Shown here piece by piece: positions 24,107-35,071 of a stretch of DNA of 64,000 nucleotides. How positions within the stretch are numbered: position 1 is the stretch's first letter; the number at the start of each line of letters is the position of its first letter. This DNA comes from Xanthoparmelia taractica (taxonomy: Eukaryota > Ascomycota > Lecanoromycetes > Lecanorales > Parmeliaceae), in contig JANQBS010000044.1 of assembly GCA_033085395.1 (NCBI GenBank), forward strand, positions 124,001-188,000. The letters are read 5' to 3'. The position numbers and the translations under genes are program-made. Below the pieces are notes generated by a model. It saw nothing but the letters and a program-made list of their open reading frames with translations. It did not search any database and was not told where the DNA came from.

Positions 24107-25141
24107 ATGCATTCGATACGCAACATCCTATCCATATTCCTCCTCCTCACCCTCTCCTCCTCCCTCGTACACCCACACCGAGTACACCAAGAGTCACAAG
24201 ACCAGGTGGAGGATTCCGGCCTCGCAGGACTCCAAAAGCTGCTGGATCAGGTGGATGCGCCATCCCTACATGCTGCCCTACATGATCTCTCGCCGAAAAA
24301 GTTCAAGCATGGCATGTTCCAGGACGACCGCACCGCAGTTGAAGCCATACACAAAGATGAGCCATCCCTAGCCACCAGCGTTGTGTACGTTGCCAAGCGC
24401 AACGTCATGGACGACATCAAGCAGGACTTGGCCAAGCGCCAAGATATAAGCAACGGCACCACGCCGAGCACAACGCCTGCCGCCGTTGTTCCTGGGGTAT
24501 CCTCAACCCCCCTGGTCACACCCGTGCCTCAAGGTGGAGACACCTCAACCACAGCTCCAAGTCCAAGCGCAGACTCAACCGCAACTCCTGCAGCTGGAGG
24601 CGAGAGCACACCTTCTACCCCGACATCAACCAGCACTTCATCCAACGGAGCAATTGCTGCTGGCTCAGACTCAGGCTCAACCCCATTTACTTCAACTTCT
24701 GCAGGCGGATCACCTGGTGCTGCCTCACCTTCTGCTACCTCAACTTCCTCGGCCCCCCTCACCCGTGGACAAGTGGTCACGAGTACCAATAGCGTGGGCC
24801 TCGTCATCGTCTCCACTGTCGGTGGCGGCGTACGCACCATCACACCCTCCGGCGCGGGCTCACTCACATCGGGCAGTAGAACGCAGACTTCCATGACCAG
24901 CACCGTCGTGCACACGAGTACGCTTCCCAATGGCAGCCAATCCGTCGTCACCGCAGTAACCGTCGTCGGCGCCGATGGAGCTGCGGCAGATACGCCTACG
25001 GGCACAGCGGGCGTCACGGAATCGGGGACGTCTTCTGGCAGCCCTGGTCTGCAGACTGGAGAGGCGCCCATGACGAGGGGATGGTGCAAAGAGATGGTGC
25101 TCGTCGTCGGGGGCGCCGTGGGTGTCGCGATGATGATGTGA
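24107..25141 (+). CDS. Ser/Thr-rich secreted protein with GPI-type C-terminus
   Basis: A single open frame of 344 residues. An N-terminal signal peptide occupies about residues 1-23 (IFLLLTLSSSLVHP). A short globular-looking region (about 24-108) ends with two dibasic Lys-Arg sites (VAKRNVMDD and LAKRQDIS), possible Kex2 cleavage points. From about 113 to 318 the protein is dominated by Ser, Thr, Pro, Gly and Ala, as in heavily O-mannosylated wall proteins, with a TSTNSVGLVIVSTVGGG segment. The last 15 residues are hydrophobic (MVLVVGGAVGVAMMM), typical of a GPI-attachment signal. It is probably a cell-wall or plasma-membrane glycoprotein; no enzymatic domain is visible. Confidence 0.75.
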   Translation: MHSIRNILSIFLLLTLSSSLVHPHRVHQESQDQVEDSGLAGLQKLLDQVDAPSLHAALHDLSPKKFKHGMFQDDRTAVEAIHKDEPSLATSVVYVAKRNVMDDIKQDLAKRQDISNGTTPSTTPAAVVPGVSSTPLVTPVPQGGDTSTTAPSPSADSTATPAAGGESTPSTPTSTSTSSNGAIAAGSDSGSTPFTSTSAGGSPGAASPSATSTSSAPLTRGQVVTSTNSVGLVIVSTVGGGVRTITPSGAGSLTSGSRTQTSMTSTVVHTSTLPNGSQSVVTAVTVVGADGAAADTPTGTAGVTESGTSSGSPGLQTGEAPMTRGWCKEMVLVVGGAVGVAMMM

Positions 25142-25662
25142 GGGGAGCAGGTGCGAATGCATACAAAGCCCGCGCTCTCCTTTCGGCCGCAATTCCTGTC
25201 CTGTTCGCAAAAATGTACAAAGGAGGAGAGATACTTGGTTGGAAGCTGAATCTGGGACGGTGAAACCCCACCCATTGGTCAAGAGTCTGCAGGGAGGGTT
25301 TATGCCGCCTTTGGAGAAAGTAATCGTGCTGGACAATACTGGAAGGAGGCACCATGTAATTACTGAGATAGTAGCTTCTCGCACATAAGGGATGGGAATA
25401 TTTTTTTTTTGCCCGGTGCATATATACGAATGTTTCCCCGTCCCTTCCCTATCTGCTCCTCACTTGGTCTCCCCTCTTCATTCACGTCCTGCTACATACA
25501 CATGAGAATGGCCAATCAGCTGTGTGTTAGAAATGTGCTAGCGTCAGAGCAAAGGGAAGGTAACTTTTTCGTGAATGTATTATATCAACCATGCCAGCTC
25601 TCTTTCTACTCGTAAAGAACCCTTCCTTTCCCCTTGAAGAGCAAAGCGCCAAAGCCAGGACT

Positions 25663-25796
25663 ATTCGTAGAAAGTGCTGTTCATACGATACCCTTTGCAT
25701 ACCGCAAGATGGCCAAAAGCTATCAAGACTAGTCTAATTCGTAAAGAATGCTGTTCATACGACACGCTCTGCATCCCGTAGAGGGCCAAAAGGTAT
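25663..25796. repeat. imperfect direct repeat, two units of about 60 bp
   Basis: Unit 1 at 25663-25723 and unit 2 at 25737-25796 share the order ATTCGTA, then TGCTGTTCATACGA, then TTGCAT or CTGCATCCCG, then GGCCAAAAG. They are separated by 13 bp. A weaker third unit may lie just upstream (about 25610-25655), starting CGTAAAGAA. The unit has no obvious coding content. Confidence 0.75.
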
Positions 25797-26010
25797 GAGA
25801 TGAGAGCGATTGTAAAGTTTCAATCCCCTCCATTTGTTTTTTAAGTATGTACAACAAGAGCCACTCTCTGTACAAATTTCATCAAGAGTCCTGCTCTAGG
25901 ACTCTTGACCGAGTTGCTGTTGGGGTATCTCGCAATGCAGTGAATGCACGCATGTAGTAAAAGTTGAGGAAAGAGACAACCACCCAAGACAAAATGCCCC
26001 CAAACCCAGC

Positions 26011-26030
26011 ACCGCACCGCACCGCACCGC
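26011..26030. repeat. CACCG pentanucleotide microsatellite
   Basis: Four tandem units (CACCGCACCGCACCGCACCG). Confidence 0.8.
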
Positions 26031-26078
26031 ATCCACAGCTGGCCTTCGACCCATTTCTCCCGCGTCTCTCGCCAAGGT

Positions 26079-27705
26079 TCAGACGGTCACCTTGTACCGC
26101 TCGCAAGACAGCATCCACAGAGCCATGGCGTTGGGCCATCTCGACGCCGCAGTGACGTAGTCCTTCTCGGGGCCGGTGCCCTCGAAGCCGTCTGCCTCCG
26201 TCATCATCTCCGTCACCAACCGGTTATGATGACCGACGATCCGCAGCAGTGCCTTCTTCTTTTCCATGCCGTCACGGATGAGCAGCTGCACCGCGGAAAG
26301 AGGATTGCCCGAGGAGAAGTCCTTGTTGAATCCCAGGATGTCGTTTTGTAGACCCAGGATCAGCGGCAGCTTTTCCAGAGGGCCGACGGTCAGGGTGTCT
26401 GAGCAGGCCCGCAGGCCGGACGAGGCTTGCAGGAGGACAAGCAGAGGTCGTGCTGCAGGATGGGTATATATGTATTAGCTTTTGATGATTTCGAGGGAGT
26501 GTTTGGCGAAGATATAAAAAAAGGCAACGCAAAGATGTTGCAACGGAAACGCGATGGACAACGACAAACAAGGAGAGAGCCAGGTACCAGATATCGTAAG
26601 GACACGTAGGTTCAGCCACTCTCGCATGGTAAACTTCTGATCATCCAGGTCTTGTTCGGCCAGCAAAGTGCGAGCGACAGTGGCGACCTCTGACCAAAAG
26701 ACTTCTTTCCATCGCTCACGGATTGGATTCACTGGCTGGGGGAGGTCTTGTTCCTCAATGGTGGCCTCCTGAACTGCGCTGTGGAAAGCCCCCATGAGAC
26801 TCAGGGCCAAGGGAGACGAAGGCAGGGGATCGTAGGGAGATCTCGATAGAATGGAGATGATGTTTTCTAGCGCGATCCGGGTGTCTTTGTTCTCGGTCAA
26901 GTCTGTCATGTAATCAGCCGCTAAGCCATTTGACCGGACACCCAGGTGGCCACAGTGTGATGGCCAAGCGTCAGGGACTAATGCCCTTGACAGGTGTCAC
27001 AATGCAGCTTACCGTCGAGCACACAAAGCCATGACCAGAAACAAGCGGCAACGTGGCGAGCTCCGGAACAAGTCGCCCAGGACGGGAACATCCTCTCAAC
27101 GAGATCTTCCGGGTTCGTTTTCTTGATGGTAGGTGCGGCAACACTAGGCAGACCGGCTAGAAAACCGGTAAGATCGATAGTGGACGTGGGACGCCGAATA
27201 TCCCTTATATACAAAACTTTGCTCAAGGGAAGAGGCAATATCAAGGTATATCCCTGGCGGAGGTTCTCGCTGCGAACGACTTGGGCAAGAGACCAGCCAC
27301 GAGGCAGCGTTGGAGGGGCATGGACACGAGACGCTAGTCGTTGCTGGTTAAGATGTATGGAAGTGGAGTTGTATGAAGCTTACAATAGATCTCTCGGACC
27401 TGTCTCGCCACATAGCTTTCTCCCTCGGTCGAGGACAACGTGCGTGACGGTCTCTTCGAATGAGACAATGTAGAGTCGGCATGATGGGCGTTTGTGCTTG
27501 GAGCTTGGGAAAAGAAGATTCGCTCCACGCATCGTTGAACAACGTTCGTAATGCTTGCTCGGAAGCCGACGCGTGGAGAGCCAACCCTGTCACGGCAGGC
27601 AGCCTTAGCCTCAGGATGGTTTCCGCTCATTGCAACTGCAAGCGGAGGTATCAAGAAGGAGGATATCCGCCGGAGTTCAATGACAAGATCCCAAATGGTC
27701 ACCAT
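26079..27705 (-). CDS. class I terpene synthase (sesquiterpene-cyclase type), 5' end uncertain
   Basis: Supported exons are 27343-27013, 26902-26588 and 26452-26079, all in phase. The first metal-binding motif, VLDDLTE (DDxxE type), is created across the intron 27012-26903. The second is NDILGFNKD, which fits NDxx(S/T/G)xxx(D/E) with Gly and Asp at the variable places. The C-terminus carries the Arg-Tyr pair (SCERYKV) that contacts diphosphate in many fungal cyclases. Family knowledge: such enzymes ionise farnesyl (or another prenyl) diphosphate and cyclise it with Mg2+. The product cannot be predicted. Upstream of 27343 two frames look equally plausible: one starts at ATG 27705; the other needs a very short 40-nt intron, so the N-terminus could be mis-spliced in this model or damaged. 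No P450, transporter or regulator gene adjoins it. Confidence 0.7.
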
Positions 27706-29107
27706 CAAGGCCCTTGTGCCAAAAACTGGACGTTACTGAACAGGATACGTTATGACAGGACTTGATTCCCTTTAAGTGGAAAGTAACCCCGCCGAGGGTT
27801 CCCTGCTCTAGCTCTGCAACAATATGGATCATGAGAACCCTGCTGTTGACCCGCCTGGTAGAAGAGCATCAATGAAGATCGACACACTGCTGCCCCGTTG
27901 AGGGGGCAGAGATATGGGGTTGAACGCAGAATCCATGCATGCACACTTCTTCAGCACATCACCCAGAATAGCTATTAGGTGGGGGCCGGATTTGACGAAT
28001 CCAACTAGGCTGTGAGGGGACTGGTTACCAATGCCATGTGGGTTAATGTGGAAGCCAGCCGTTGCACGCGCATAAAAACCGTTCCCAAAGTTTGACATGT
28101 TCTTCAATCAAACGGCCAAGCGGAGGATTGAAATTAAACTAGCATATTAAAAAATCCATACATATGCCAGACCGCAAGCGAGGCCCTCTGCATGTTGCCA
28201 TGTACATGAGGCTAGTGAAGACTTGGCAGCAGCAGCTGATCTAATTGGGATCTTGCAGACAAGAGATCAGAATGACAAGCCAAAACAACAAATGCCTCTT
28301 CAACGACTGCTTGGGAAGGGTTATAACATGCTCCAACGCCTAGGTAGTAGAGGAAGCTTGTGGACAAATGCAGTGAAAGGAAACAATGGTAAAATCTCAA
28401 TATGAAGCAGTTACATATGTTGCTCGTTCTACCAAGGCAAGTCTTTGAAAGAAAGTTCAGGCCGCGGATACCAATGTACCTGTAAGTCATAACGTAAGTC
28501 ACTGTAAGGTAAGCTTGAAAAGGCTGAGGCAAGTTGAGCTCTTTCCATAGCAGCAAATAAAAAGGTCTTCGAGAGGGGTCTATCCAGATAAGAGATTGAG
28601 AGGAGGAGCTGCAACTTCACAATGAAATGGGGAGAAACCCCACATCCGACCAAGATACAAAGCAAAGAGGTCAGCGTGCCATACTACCTTCTTCAGCCAT
28701 CGCCCGTCTTCTGAAGACTACTGAGCGGAGGCCCCATGCGGCCAGCCTGAGTGCAATCCAGTTTTGGGACCAGGCATGTGTTGTACACAGGTACAAAACG
28801 AGTACGAGCATGTTTGCATGGGCTTTGCAGCGGAAGTACTTGGTATGCTACGACAGAAATAGAGTAAGTTGGGGGGGGGAAAGAGTTGATGTTGATCTGA
28901 TCATCGTCTTGAGAGAAGTGGGAGCTAAGGTAAGTAAGCCGCAGCCCGAGTGCGGCCAGCCGAAGAAGCTACGAGTAGATCGCTTACTAGTCCCGATCGA
29001 GATCTACAAACATCGTTCTTTACCCGATATTTTTGAAAAAACCGAGCTTCACCGAGCTCAACTTTAATCTAACAAGGAAAGAATTACATCGTCAACGCAG
29101 CTTTCTC
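27706..29107. other. intergenic DNA
   Basis: About 1.4 kb between divergent genes. Short frames only; nothing supportable. Translated leaders upstream of 29108 remain open in frame from 29033 but have no earlier ATG of good context. Confidence 0.5.
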
Positions 29108-30274
29108 ATGCACAACATGCCCTCCCGGAACACATATGCCAATCACAGGCAGGCCTCTAAGCCACCAAAAGCAACGGCTATGACGAAGCCGTTGAAGACA
29201 GCGGAACCTTCCCTATCGAAGAAGGTGCCAATTGAACTCCAACAGATAATGCTGGATGTCTTCAGGAACACTTTCGCACCCCGCTTTGATTCCGGTTTTC
29301 CCGCAACCGTGCAGCAGATCAAGCAGCGTCTCTTCAACCGGGACTTCCAAAATGCCTTTGGTCAAAAGTCCTTCCTCGAGGCCTATGCGATGAGATGGAG
29401 CCCAAGCAGAGCACTAGCCTATACCCAAATATTGGAGGAAATTTTGTCAGACCGCCTGGAGATCCGAAATCTCAGGCAAGATTCGGAAAATTTGCCACTG
29501 GCCGCCTCTCAAGTGCAATCTGCCTCTACCAAACAAGTCGTGTGCATTGGCGGAGGTGCAGGCGCTGAGCTTGTAGCGCTGGCCGCATACCTGCAGCTCA
29601 TTGGGCATCCGTGTGCTAATCTAAATGACACTGAAGATAAATCAAAAAGCTCGCCGCCATCTCTTGCCATAAGGTCTATAGACATTGCTGATTGGTCGAC
29701 GGTACTGAAAGAGCTCCACTCATGCATGACTGCGGCGCCTCCAATATCGGAATATTCTTCATCTGCAGCCAAGGCTGCAAATGCTGCGCTGATCAGCCCT
29801 GCGGCTTGCACGTTTAGTTTTGTGCAGGAAGACATCCTGAAAATGAAAAACGAAGATTCCGCCAAGGTCTTTTCCGGCGCTGTCCTTGTGACTTTGATGT
29901 TCACCCTCAACGAGCTGTATAGCACTTCCATCAGCTCAACCACTAGTCTGCTGTTCTCACTCACGATGCTCTTAGCGCCTGGGGCGCTGTTACTGGTAGT
30001 AGATAGCCCAGGCAGTTATTCTACCGTGAACGTTGGGAAGGTGTCTGGTACAGATGACGGCGATACGCGGAAAAGGTATCCCATGCAATGGCTACTTGAT
30101 CATACGCTCCTAGAATCTGCTGTGATCGGCAATAGTAGGAATGCTTCGGCAGAACGGCAATGGGAGAAATTGGAATCCAAAGAATCAGAGTGGTTTAGAT
30201 TGTCCGACGAGCTACGCTATCCGGTCACTCTGGAAGATATGAGGTACCAACTCCATCTCTATCGGCGCCTGTGA
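29108..30274 (+). CDS. BMT6: 25S rRNA (uridine-N3) methyltransferase, BMT6 family
   Basis: A single exon; from ATG 29108 it encodes 388 residues. The N-terminal region contains LQQIMLDVFRNTF and the highly conserved LFNRDFQNAFGQKSFLEAYAMRWSPSRALAY segment (split here as read, residues about 77-107) of the Methyltransf_34/BMT6 family. A Rossmann SAM-binding motif follows at about 142-156 (VVCIGGGAGAELVAL). Later motifs include FSFVQEDILKM and VLVTLMFTLNELYS. Family knowledge: yeast Bmt6 methylates U2843 of 25S rRNA in the nucleolus. A second in-frame ATG at 29117 (MPSRNTYANHR) could be the real start. The lysine- and proline-rich first 45 residues look like a nucleolar targeting region. Confidence 0.85.
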   Translation: MHNMPSRNTYANHRQASKPPKATAMTKPLKTAEPSLSKKVPIELQQIMLDVFRNTFAPRFDSGFPATVQQIKQRLFNRDFQNAFGQKSFLEAYAMRWSPSRALAYTQILEEILSDRLEIRNLRQDSENLPLAASQVQSASTKQVVCIGGGAGAELVALAAYLQLIGHPCANLNDTEDKSKSSPPSLAIRSIDIADWSTVLKELHSCMTAAPPISEYSSSAAKAANAALISPAACTFSFVQEDILKMKNEDSAKVFSGAVLVTLMFTLNELYSTSISSTTSLLFSLTMLLAPGALLLVVDSPGSYSTVNVGKVSGTDDGDTRKRYPMQWLLDHTLLESAVIGNSRNASAERQWEKLESKESEWFRLSDELRYPVTLEDMRYQLHLYRRL

Positions 30275-31432
30275 TAGCTGTAAGTGAGCATGGATAGGCC
30301 TCACGAGTGGCTTCTACATCTCTGAAGTCTTCAACAAGGGCTCGCCGATCGCAACGGATCGAGCCGGACAAAGCCCAAATCTTGTGTCTTTTTCAGCTCT
30401 CAGAGTGTGTTCCTACCGCTCCCGTCTCCATGATTTCTTCCACCTTGTCGAGGCCCGCCATCGTCCTCCGGACCGTCCGCTTAGTGCCTTCTTATTATGG
30501 AGGAATATCGAGCTAGAGCACGGACCTCGTGTTAATCCCTCATTAGCTTCGCAGAAGGTCACATTGATTTTAATTCTCCGCCTTCCAGTTTAGTTAGGAA
30601 GGGATCCTAAGAATTTCCCGGTGGCCCGCAGCAGGGATAGCAGTGAAGTACTTGAGTGAGACTGTGGGTCCAAGCCGTCTTTGTTCACCCAACCATGTTC
30701 TCTTAAAATGGAACATCGGTAGCGCTGACTGTGATATATTAAATGTTTTAGTAGATAATCGAGACTTGTTGGAATATATGGGGTCTTCATGAAAGATGGG
30801 TAATTAAATGGATGCCCAGGCTCAAGAGCAGAAGACATGGAGGGAATTTGTGGATGAAAAATATTCTTTGCACAGGTGCAAAGATCTCGATGATAACCAT
30901 CAAATTCGCACGACGTATAGACTGCGGAGATGGAAAGGTATACCCCCGCTTTGGGCGACTGCAATCCGGGAGCAGGTCTGCCTCAAGCTGAATGACCCAT
31001 TCACTTTTGTGAGGGCTCTGTCGAAGTACATTCCGTTGCAGTAAGCCAAAACTAAATACCCAGGACTATACTGCATTGAAGAGCACACCTTGGTTATCTC
31101 ATAGAGGATTAGGATATGCATGCTTTTGAACGTTTGCTTATGATATTGCCTCAGGCTGATCCGCCCATTCAACCTTCTTGAAGTATCGGTCGCAGTAAGT
31201 CAAAATCAGCCCACCTAGAATTTTAAAAGGCACACTTCGATCATTGTTCATATGAGAGGAAGACGAGCATGCTAATGAAGTGCCCTTCTGGTGCTAACTC
31301 CATGTTCGCTTCTAAGGTGCTCTAAGGTGCTCCGTAAGGCACTTCTGCTATCTTTGAAGCTTTCAATCATAAAAGCAAGCAAATAGGCAAGCAACACCGA
31401 CTGTTGGACCCATTACTGATCATTACGGGCCC
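30275..31432. other. intergenic DNA between convergent genes
   Basis: No supportable gene. A short tandem repeat of CTAAGGTGCT occurs near 31312-31331. Confidence 0.5.
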
Positions 31433-32309
31433 TCAAGCAGACTGATCAGTGTCCAACACATCGTACTGGCTATTGTCGCTCTCTCCAGGCGCTTGCCTAG
31501 GTCCTGTTCCTCCACTCGCACTCTGAGCCTTCTTCTGCATATCAGCTTCGGCCTTCCTCCCTGGATCATCCTCGGTCCCAATGTCAGACGTGAAGCTCGC
31601 GTTGTTGCTCGGATCGTCGTCAAATCCGCCTTCTGTGATATTCTTTCCTTTCGGCTTGCCAGTTTTGTTGGCTTCAGACACCACACTTGCTACATAGCCA
31701 GGCGCAGCATCCACATCCGCACCACCCTCTCCTTTAGACGTATCCTCAGTTGGAGCAGATTTGTTGTCACTGCCAGCCATCTGGCCAGAAGTGCCCATCG
31801 AGCTGCTCGGGCCTGTCACACCACGTAAACCTGATGCAGGCGTCCCATCGAGGCTGTGACCCGGGATATCTGACTGTCCATCCGCACCCTCGGGATACTT
31901 TTTTCCGTGGGAGCCTTTGGCCTCGCCTGCGGTTTGCTCCAATGCTTCTGTCTCTTCGCGTTCTGCAGCGTTGGCCGAAGGTGCGAGGACCTTGGCAGAC
32001 GATGTATCGGTGTTGTTCAAGGTGGAATGGTCTCCTTTGACGGAGAGAGGGTTAGAATCACGATTCTCGCCGAATTTACCTCCCGAGCGGGCTGATTCTG
32101 CTGCGAGGGAGTCGGTGGCAACAGCACCAGCGCCTTCACTGGTGGGATTCCTGTAACTTTCGGGGTCTGAGGTATTCTGGATGGAGAGGTAAGCATGGGT
32201 ATGTAGAAGGGATCATGCCGATAAGAGGTGTTGTATTAAAAACCTGGGAGTGATGCCTCACCTTCATGCCCTGGTTTGTCGACCCAATGGGGGTGCCTTG
32301 CATATCCAT
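31433..32309 (-). CDS. hydrophilic disordered protein, LEA-like, Pezizomycotina-type
   Basis: Two exons, 32309-32262 and 32176-31433, giving 263 residues. The protein is almost entirely polar and Gly/Ser/Asp/Glu-rich with no hydrophobic core or signal peptide. Conserved-looking blocks are NTSDPESYRNPTSEGAGAVA near residue 17, DSLAAESARSGGKFGENRDS, and GGFDDDPSNNASFTSDIGTE near 209. Low complexity and high hydrophilicity resemble stress-protective hydrophilins, but no formal LEA motif is visible. I know it only as a fungal protein of unknown function. A second protein of the same style lies directly upstream on the same strand. Confidence 0.75.
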
Positions 32310-32854
32310 GATTGTTGTGAGTGCTTTGCTATTTGGATGTTCGATTCTATTGCTTGTTGACAGAGATTAAAGAGTGTTGTCGTTGATGTTTGGAGATCGA
32401 CAAAATGTGCTTGAGAGAATTATTTGTGGTGACAAGGGAGCTTTCACGCGAGGCTACATCATGCCAGGAGTGATGTAATGCCCCCCCCACCAAAAGGTGC
32501 CCTGAAAATCAGTCACCACTCAAAGTAGGTTATCTATCACTCACCTAGCAGCTGATTCTTGATAATAAGGTAGCTGAGCGTTCTAAGCTCACGGAAAGTA
32601 GACAGGTATTTGATATAGATACAAACCATGTCACCCACGTTTGAAGTACTTTATTTGATAGACAGACCTCTAGATGGGAAGCTGTAGCACATCATGTACA
32701 GCTAATTCAGCTATGAATTCTACCAATTGTGCCTCTGTAGCTCTATAGCTCGCTTCATAGCTCCAACAATTAGCAACAGATGATACACATCCCCCTCACG
32801 CCCTGCCCTTAATCCAAACCCATCCTTCCACCTTTCATTCATTGACCCCCACCC
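32310..32854. other. intergenic DNA between two tandem disordered-protein genes
   Basis: Upstream region of the 31433-32309 gene and 3' flank of the next one. A repeated TAGCT-type motif occurs near 32689-32765. No gene. Confidence 0.5.
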
Positions 32855-33384
32855 CTACTTCTTCAACGCATCCTTCGGCAGCCCGCCCAACCCATCATGT
32901 CCCTCCCTCCCCACCCCCTGCGGCTGCTCCGCGTTCTTCCCAAACGTCTCCCCGTCCGTCCTGGCGCTGCTCTCGCTCGCAACCGGCTCCCGAATGTCCC
33001 CTCCGTACGAGACGTCGCTTTCGACGCCGCCGGACCCGACGTTCACTGTTTTGGCATCGCTCGAGTTCCAGTCCGAGGGGACAGGGGGTTCGTCCGGTAA
33101 AGGGAGGTTGGATTGGCGCTCGGAGATGATTTCGGACTTGGGTTTGGAGTTTTGGTCGATGATGGACTGCGGGTTGTAGATTGGGTCAGATGGTTGGTTT
33201 GTTGGGGGTTCTTTTTGTGGGTGGGATCAGGGGAAAGAAGGGGGGAGTGGAAAGGAAGGAAGGGGATTACCTTGGTTTGAGATATTTCGGAGTCTGCGGG
33301 GACGTTGCCGTCGTTCTTGTGGGAGAGTTGGGATTCGGCTTTGCGGAGGTCTTCGCGGGTGGTGTGGAAGGTAGATTCGGACAT
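32855..33384 (-). CDS. small hydrophilic protein of unknown function
   Basis: Two exons, 33384-33271 and 33166-32855, giving 141 residues. It starts MSESTFHTTREDLRKAESQL, a charged helix-prone region. After the intron it has SIIDQNSKPKSEIISERQSN, PPVPSDWNSSDAKTVNVGSG and a polar tail ending in KDALKK. There are no membrane segments, signal or cysteines. The charged N-terminus followed by PPVPSDWNS and a Gly/Ser-rich tail is a recurring fungal architecture without assigned function. It may be co-regulated with the neighbouring hydrophilic protein 545 bp downstream, but the sequence does not show how. Confidence 0.75.
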
Positions 33385-34286
33385 GTTTGTTGAAAATGGG
33401 TCTTTTGATGGGCTGCTGACTGAAGACTCAAAGATCTGGTGATGAGTTTGGGTGAATTGGAGCCGTAGCTTATTTGTTCAATGAAGTGGTAAGTTTGGTA
33501 ATTTTGAGCGATTTTTCTGAGAGCTGTGAAATGCAAGCGAGAAATGTGACGAAATCCGATGATGTAACACGCAATTCAAAAGAATTGCATCTTTTAGCGG
33601 CATAACTCAGTGGGGCAGTTTTTCCCGAACGGTTTCACCCTTTGTTTCAGTGGCCCATCAAGTTGCATACGCTCGTCGCTCGCCGACTTTATATGCTTGG
33701 AGGAAGCTGAACGGACTTTTCCCTATCTTTGTGCCACTGCTCCGTCTGGTTGCACGAAAAGACATTTCGATTGTTTGTTCAAGGCTCCGGAGGGAGCTCC
33801 GTTATCACTTACTGGGCTGGAACGCAGGTACTTCGAGGCAGGCCTTCCACGGCCCTAACACAAGGGGCTTCCATGGAGGATTTCTGTAGTGAAGAGACTG
33901 AAGACATGTACAAAAATAGTTGTGTTCAGGACAACCAATTGCAGGAGATTTTGAGATAAAAACCCGTGAGCTTCTCTAAGAATTTGCAGCGATCAGTCCG
34001 TCATTTGGAGACGACCCAAGGGCCTCAGCACTTAGCATAGTAACATCTATTCGTCATTGGAAGTCGAATTATTGGCGATAAATGGATTTCTTTGAAATGG
34101 GGCATTGAGGATACTATACACCAAGGGTATCAAAGACCTATCTGCCCGTTAATACGCGGTTCCGTGAGCAGCCGGCTTTCAAGTGCCAGCATCAACTCAC
34201 TATGTAGCATGCCCATAACACAATTCTAGTACTTTTCCTGCCACCAACGCCTTGCATATACGACATAGCAATGCAGACCACGAACA
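33385..34286. other. intergenic DNA
   Basis: Nothing supportable; only short frames. Contains the upstream region of the 32855-33384 gene and the 3' flank of NHP2. Confidence 0.5.
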
Positions 34287-35071
34287 TCATATCCTAACGT
34301 CTCTCGAAGCCTTGACTACAATCTTCGCCAAATCCTTGTATTCCTTGAAGTCCTCCTCACCCCCCTCCTCCCCACCCCCTTTCTTCTTCCCCACCGCCTC
34401 CCGTGTAATCATGACCACACTCGTCGGCCTGTTCGTACTGGCAGCCGCGCCCAGCTCTGCCCTGGACGTCACATAGATGTACGGCACGCCATGGTCTTCG
34501 CAGAGGACTGGGATATGCGATATGACGTCCATTGGTGAGATGTCGGCGGCGAGAACGACGATGGCCGGGGGGTCACCACTTCCTGCGGTGGCGGCGGCGG
34601 TACTGGATTTGCGGAGGGATTTGACGACTTCTTTCACGCCGCGCTTAAGGGATTTGTTCTTCGTTGCTGTGACAGCAGTCTATTTAGTCATGAATACTTT
34701 AGATCCCGTGCGAGTGGAGAGCTACCTTTTTTCACGCTCTTCAGCACCTTTTTCCCAACCTTCTCGTCCGCCAATGGATTCGCAAACGGCACCAGTGCGC
34801 CCAGCAACGCTTCCGTTTTCACCTTGATCTTCACCTCCCCATCTTGTTCCTTGATGGCCACACTGCCGGGCTTGGTCTCTTCGATCGCATTCAGAAGCTT
34901 GATTGTAACCTCTGCGTCTGACGCTGCAGCTGCCGTTTTCTTCTCTTTCTTCTCCTTTTTGTCTGATTTGGATTTGTGGACGCCATCGACTTCTGAACGC
35001 TTGGCTTTGTTTTCTGCTTTGGCCAGCTTCCTGGCCTCCCTGTCGGGATCGGTGGGCTTTTCTTTGGCCAT
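34287..35071 (-). CDS. NHP2: H/ACA snoRNP protein Nhp2 (L7Ae family)
   Basis: Two exons, 35071-34726 and 34666-34287, giving 241 residues. An N-terminal lysine-rich extension (about 1-50: repeated KxEKK) precedes a region ending in PLADEKVGKKVLKSVKKG. Across the intron follows ATKNKSLKRGVKEVVKSLRK, the RNA-binding start of the L7Ae fold, then IVVLAADISPMDVISHIPVL and VPYIYVTSRAELGAA, the diagnostic L7Ae/Nhp2 core (about 117-210). Family knowledge: with Cbf5, Nop10 and Gar1 it forms the box H/ACA particle that makes pseudouridines in rRNA in the nucleolus. It is longer than yeast Nhp2 (156 residues) because of the N-terminal extension and a Gly/Glu/Lys insert near 215. Confidence 0.9.

Larger units (their letters stand above)
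25142..26078. other. intergenic DNA with a local duplication
   Basis: Contains 3' flanks of the GPI-type gene and the terpene synthase gene (convergent), the imperfect 60-bp direct repeat at 25663-25796, and a CACCG pentamer run near 26011-26030. Confidence 0.5.

Noticed and set aside
26079..30274. Secondary-metabolite cluster around the terpene synthase
   Set aside because: Neighbours are a GPI-type protein and an rRNA methyltransferase; no P450, oxidoreductase, transporter or cluster regulator is adjacent.
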